From Lentibacillus sp. JNUCC-1 (lineage in GTDB: Bacteria; Bacillota; Bacilli; Bacillales; Amphibacillaceae), in assembly GCF_009741735.1 (NCBI RefSeq), contig NZ_WHOH01000003.1, positions 1,054,001-1,118,000 on the forward strand: DNA of 64,000 nucleotides, read 5' to 3'. Below are positions 61,044 through 64,000 of the stretch, piece after piece (within the stretch, counting starts at the first letter, position 1; every line of letters begins with the position of its first letter). The translations under genes were made by a program, and so were the position numbers. Under the pieces are notes generated by a model. That model saw only the letters and a list, made by a program, of their open reading frames with translations, did not search any database and was not told where the DNA came from.

Positions 61044-61109
61044 GTGCCACATATTGATTCTGAAAAATATAACATCGTAAAAAAGAAGGATTTTGTTCCT
61101 CTCATGTAG
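61044..61109 (+). CDS. Short 21-codon ORF in the dnaG-rpoD leader
   Basis: GTG 61044 to TAG 61107-61109 encodes 21 residues (V P H I D S E K Y N I V K K K D F V P L M). Not recognised. It is preceded by GAAGAGGAGAAGC, a strong ribosome site at seven-base spacing, and by a TATAAT box 32 bases upstream, and followed by a terminator-like hairpin before dnaG. It could be a leader peptide, the remnant of a longer gene (B. subtilis has yqxD here), or chance. Confidence 0.4.
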   Translation: MPHIDSEKYNIVKKKDFVPLM

Positions 61110-61209
61110 AATTAATATATTGAGCATGATTGAGAAGACACTTATTCTTCTGCGATGATTCGCTGATTCAATCGAATTGTCATTATAAATGAATCCAATG
61201 GTCTATTCA

Positions 61210-61250
61210 TCCTTCTAGAATCAACATTAAACAATAGAAGGAATTTTTTA
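61210..61250 (+). terminator. Terminator-like hairpin between the short ORF and dnaG
   Basis: TCCTTCTA / TAGAAGGA stem with a 17-base loop and ATTTTTTA tail; short stem, so only moderately strong. If active, dnaG-rpoD need read-through or a second promoter. Confidence 0.6.
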
Positions 61251-61329
61251 CGCCTTGCAAAAAAATATTGTCGAAATATGAAGGATTTTCGAAGGTGGTA
61301 TCGAATATTAAATAAGCATGGTGGTTGAA

Positions 61330-63132
61330 ATGTCTAAGCGAATATCTGACGAAGTGATCGAAAATGTCAGGAACAACAATGAAATTGTCGATGTCATTGG
61401 AGAATATGTGCAACTCAAAAAGCAGGGGAAAAACTATTTTGGTCTATGTCCGTTTCATGGAGAAAAAACGCCTTCATTTTCAGTGAATCAAGATAAACAA
61501 ATTTTTCATTGTTTCGGTTGTGGTAAAGGCGGGAATGTTTTTACTTTTCTTATGGAACTGGAAGGGTACACTTTTTATGAGGTGCTTGTTCAGCTGGCGG
61601 AAAGAAGTGATATAGAGCTACCGGAACAAGTAACAGAAAAGCAACAAACGCTTCCGCAAGCAGACCAAAATATACTTATGGCTCATGAGTGGCTTGCAAA
61701 ACTCTATCATCACCTTCTTATGTACACAAAGGATGGCAGGGAAGGCCTTGAATACTTCAAGAAAAGAGGGATTCATGAAGAAACCATTAATCTATTTCAA
61801 TTGGGCTTTGCACCGAATGTGTCAACCTTCACTGTGGAGTTTCTTGAAAAGAAGGGTTTTCATCAGCAAGAACTCATAAAAGCAGGTCTTGTTTCAGAAC
61901 AGGAGGATGGACGTGTAACCGATCGCTTCAGAGGGCGTATCATGATCCCGATCCGCAACCACCTGGGAAAACCAATTGCTTTTGGTGGCCGTGCAATAGG
62001 ACAGCAGGAACCGAAGTATTTGAACAGTCCCGAAAGTGATTTGTTTCAAAAGGGTCGTATGCTGTTTAATTTTGATTTGGCCAAGCGGGATATCCGCAAA
62101 CAGAATGAAGTCGTTTTGTTTGAGGGGTATATGGATGTGCTTTCTGCATATCAGGCTAACGTTCGAAATGCACTCGCTACGCTTGGAACATCTTTGACTG
62201 AACATCAAGCTCGACTGCTTAAAAGGTATACAGATACAGTCATTCTATGCTATGACCAAGATAAAGCAGGCCAAGATGGTGCTTATAGGGCAGCGACATT
62301 GCTTCGGCAATCGGGTTGTGACGTGAAGGTGGCCAAGATGCCTGATAATATGGACCCCGATGATTATATCCGATCACATGGTGGAGAAGCTTTTAAAAAG
62401 CATGTGATTGCTGCCAGTGATACATTCACACACTTTTATATGCAATACGCCAAAAAGGATTTTAATTTAAACATCCAAGGTGACCGCATAGAATATATTG
62501 AGCATATAGTCTCATACTTGGCGACGATTGAAAGCCGTGTTGAAAGGGAATATTATTTAAAAGAGTTAAGTAGTGATTTTCATGTTTCAATGGACACACT
62601 TTTGGATGAAATAAAGACAAAACGTGAAACTGCAAGAAAACATGAGGATAAGAGAGAAAATAACCGTTATACTAATAGGGCAGTACGTATACAACAAGAA
62701 AAAAAATTACTACCGGCATTTCATAATGCTGAAAGACAACTTATTGCACACATGCTTTCTGATGAAACCATTGCCTTTCAAGTTCAGGAAGAATTAGGTG
62801 CAGCATTTAATATTGACGCTCATAAAGTGCTTGTTACGCATTTATATGCATATTATGAGAAAGGGAACCCGGCAGAAGTCAGTCTTTTTATGGAACACAT
62901 CGAAGACGACCAGTTGCGGCAATTAGTAGCAGAGATTACAATGATGCCGATTTTTGATCAAATAAGTTCAAAAGAAATTCAGGACTATATTAATATGATT
63001 AAAGCAAAAACTCATGAGCTTGAACACATCGCAGTACTTAAACAAGACCAACGCATAGCTGAGCAGCAAAACGATCCCATTAAAGCCGCGCAAATCGCTA
63101 TGCAAATCATACAAATGCAGAAACCACAGTAG
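61330..63132 (+). CDS. dnaG: DNA primase
   Basis: 600-aa primase. N-terminal zinc domain [14 protein letters not shown] ... FHCFGCG (about residues 35-63), RNA-polymerase-like core with [22 protein letters not shown] (about 261) and [11 protein letters not shown] (about 305), and a helicase-interacting C-terminal domain. ATG 61330 (after GGTGGTTGAA) or 61318. First gene of the macromolecular synthesis operon with rpoD; rpsU lies elsewhere. Confidence 0.97.
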   Translation: MSKRISDEVIENVRNNNEIVDVIGEYVQLKKQGKNYFGLCPFHGEKTPSFSVNQDKQIFHCFGCGKGGNVFTFLMELEGYTFYEVLVQLAERSDIELPEQVTEKQQTLPQADQNILMAHEWLAKLYHHLLMYTKDGREGLEYFKKRGIHEETINLFQLGFAPNVSTFTVEFLEKKGFHQQELIKAGLVSEQEDGRVTDRFRGRIMIPIRNHLGKPIAFGGRAIGQQEPKYLNSPESDLFQKGRMLFNFDLAKRDIRKQNEVVLFEGYMDVLSAYQANVRNALATLGTSLTEHQARLLKRYTDTVILCYDQDKAGQDGAYRAATLLRQSGCDVKVAKMPDNMDPDDYIRSHGGEAFKKHVIAASDTFTHFYMQYAKKDFNLNIQGDRIEYIEHIVSYLATIESRVEREYYLKELSSDFHVSMDTLLDEIKTKRETARKHEDKRENNRYTNRAVRIQQEKKLLPAFHNAERQLIAHMLSDETIAFQVQEELGAAFNIDAHKVLVTHLYAYYEKGNPAEVSLFMEHIEDDQLRQLVAEITMMPIFDQISSKEIQDYINMIKAKTHELEHIAVLKQDQRIAEQQNDPIKAAQIAMQIIQMQKPQ

Positions 63133-63161
63133 TATTTTACAGTCTGGAAGGAGGGGGCCTC

Positions 63162-64000
63162 ATGGCAGAACAAAAACCTTCACAAATGAAGGGCAACGAA
63201 AATGAGACCACTTTAGAACAAGCAAAAGAACAATTATTGGAATTGGGCAAGAAAAGAGGCGTTCTTGCCTATGAAGAAGTCGCTGATCGGTTATCCGGGT
63301 TTGAGATGGAACCGGATCAAATGGATGAATTCTATGAGTATCTGACTGAGCAAGGTGTCGAAGTCATAGGTGATTCAGAAGAGGATCCAAGTATGCAGCA
63401 AATTGCCAAGGAAGAGGAATTCAATCTGAATAATCTGAGTGTCCCGCTTGGCATTAAAATAAATGACCCTGTCCGTATGTACCTGAAAGAAATTGGCCGT
63501 GTTGATCTGCTGTCTGCAGCGGAAGAAATTGAACTTGCCAAACGCATTGAAAAAGGCGAAGAAGAAGCTAAACGCCGTCTAGCTGAAGCAAACCTGAGAC
63601 TTGTGGTCAGTATTGCCAAACGTTATGTCGGGCGCGGCATGTTGTTTTTGGACCTTATTCAGGAAGGCAATATGGGCTTAATTAAAGCTGTTGAAAAGTT
63701 TGATTACCGTAAAGGCTATAAGTTCAGCACGTATGCAACATGGTGGATCAGACAAGCCATTACCCGTGCCATAGCTGACCAGGCAAGAACCATTCGTATT
63801 CCAGTTCATATGGTTGAAACCATTAACAAGCTGATTAGAGTCCAGCGTCAATTGCTTCAAGATCTTGGCAGAGAGCCAACCCCCGAAGAAATTGGGGAAG
63901 AGATGGAGCTGACGCCTGATAAGGTGAGAGATATTCTTAAGATTGCCCAGGAGCCAGTTTCTTTAGAGACCCCCATTGGTGAAGAAGATGATTCTCATTT
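63162..64000 (+). CDS. rpoD: Primary sigma factor SigA (RpoD), 3' end cut by window
   Basis: 279 codons are present and the frame is open at the window end. Region 1.1 N-terminal, then region 1.2 ([16 protein letters not shown]), region 2 [40 protein letters not shown] with the -10-binding [22 protein letters not shown] block, and region 3 start ([16 protein letters not shown]). Start ATG 63162 after GGAAGGAGGGGGCC. Cotranscribed with dnaG. Confidence 0.98.
   Translation, partial: MAEQKPSQMKGNENETTLEQAKEQLLELGKKRGVLAYEEVADRLSGFEMEPDQMDEFYEYLTEQGVEVIGDSEEDPSMQQIAKEEEFNLNNLSVPLGIKINDPVRMYLKEIGRVDLLSAAEEIELAKRIEKGEEEAKRRLAEANLRLVVSIAKRYVGRGMLFLDLIQEGNMGLIKAVEKFDYRKGYKFSTYATWWIRQAITRAIADQARTIRIPVHMVETINKLIRVQRQLLQDLGREPTPEEIGEEMELTPDKVRDILKIAQEPVSLETPIGEEDDSH

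Overview
The window is about 64 kb of chromosome from a low-GC, endospore-forming member of the Bacillaceae. It carries sigK, gpr, spoIIP, yqfC/yqfD and sda, and the gene order follows the Bacillus subtilis yrrI-alaS ... dnaG-sigA backbone almost gene for gene. Small differences from B. subtilis, a complex-I-like Mrp Na+/H+ antiporter operon and the type of intergenic repeats suggest a halophilic or alkaliphilic genus near Virgibacillus, Lentibacillus or Oceanobacillus. That genus-level guess is inference; family level is firm.

Layout. 1-9.8 kb (+): AI-2E-type permease (cut by the window edge), T-box-controlled alaS, yrzL-ruvX-yrzB, mltG, yrrM-udk, greA, yrrS, mtnN. 9.8-16.3 kb (-): uninterrupted sigK, the mrpGFEDCA genes (no mrpB seen), and tiny sda with a DnaA-box cluster upstream. 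16.7-27 kb (+): yqeG-yqeH-aroE-yqeI-nadD-yqeK-rsfS-yqeM, the comEA/comEB/comEC competence genes and holA, with yqzM and rpsT on the minus strand. 27.4-34.4 kb (+): gpr, spoIIP, yqxA, lepA, hemW. 34.4-43.9 kb (+): CIRCE-hrcA-grpE-dnaK-dnaJ heat-shock operon, prmA-rsmE-mtaB, deoC, rpsU-yqeY. 45-55.6 kb (+): sigma-W-type promoter with nfeD-floA-yqfB, then yqfC-yqfD-phoH-pgpH-ybeY-dgkA, era-yqzL-recO. 55.6-64 kb (+): glycine T-box, glyQS, ccpN-ppsR, dnaG and the 5' part of rpoD (sigA).

Two things stand out. First, nine genes (mrpA, nadD, comEA, gpr, yqxA, dnaK, nfeD, floA, recO) are each split by exactly one missing base, almost always in or beside a homopolymer. Restoring one base gives a protein of normal length every time. 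Because nadD, dnaK and recO are among them, I read this as systematic homopolymer under-calling in the assembly, not gene decay; I annotate these as single genes over their restored span.

Second, three large intergenic repeat elements (30.4-31.2, 44.0-44.9 and 55.9-56.4 kb) and one internally deleted remnant (28.6-28.7 kb) belong to one composite family. Each is bounded by inverted AAACTGCGAA ends and holds two GC-rich, hairpin-forming modules (alpha and beta) that face each other and look like distant copies of one another. Between copies, several stems change on both sides so that pairing is kept. This is the best candidate for an under-described element in the window. One copy lies between the glycine T-box and glyQ.
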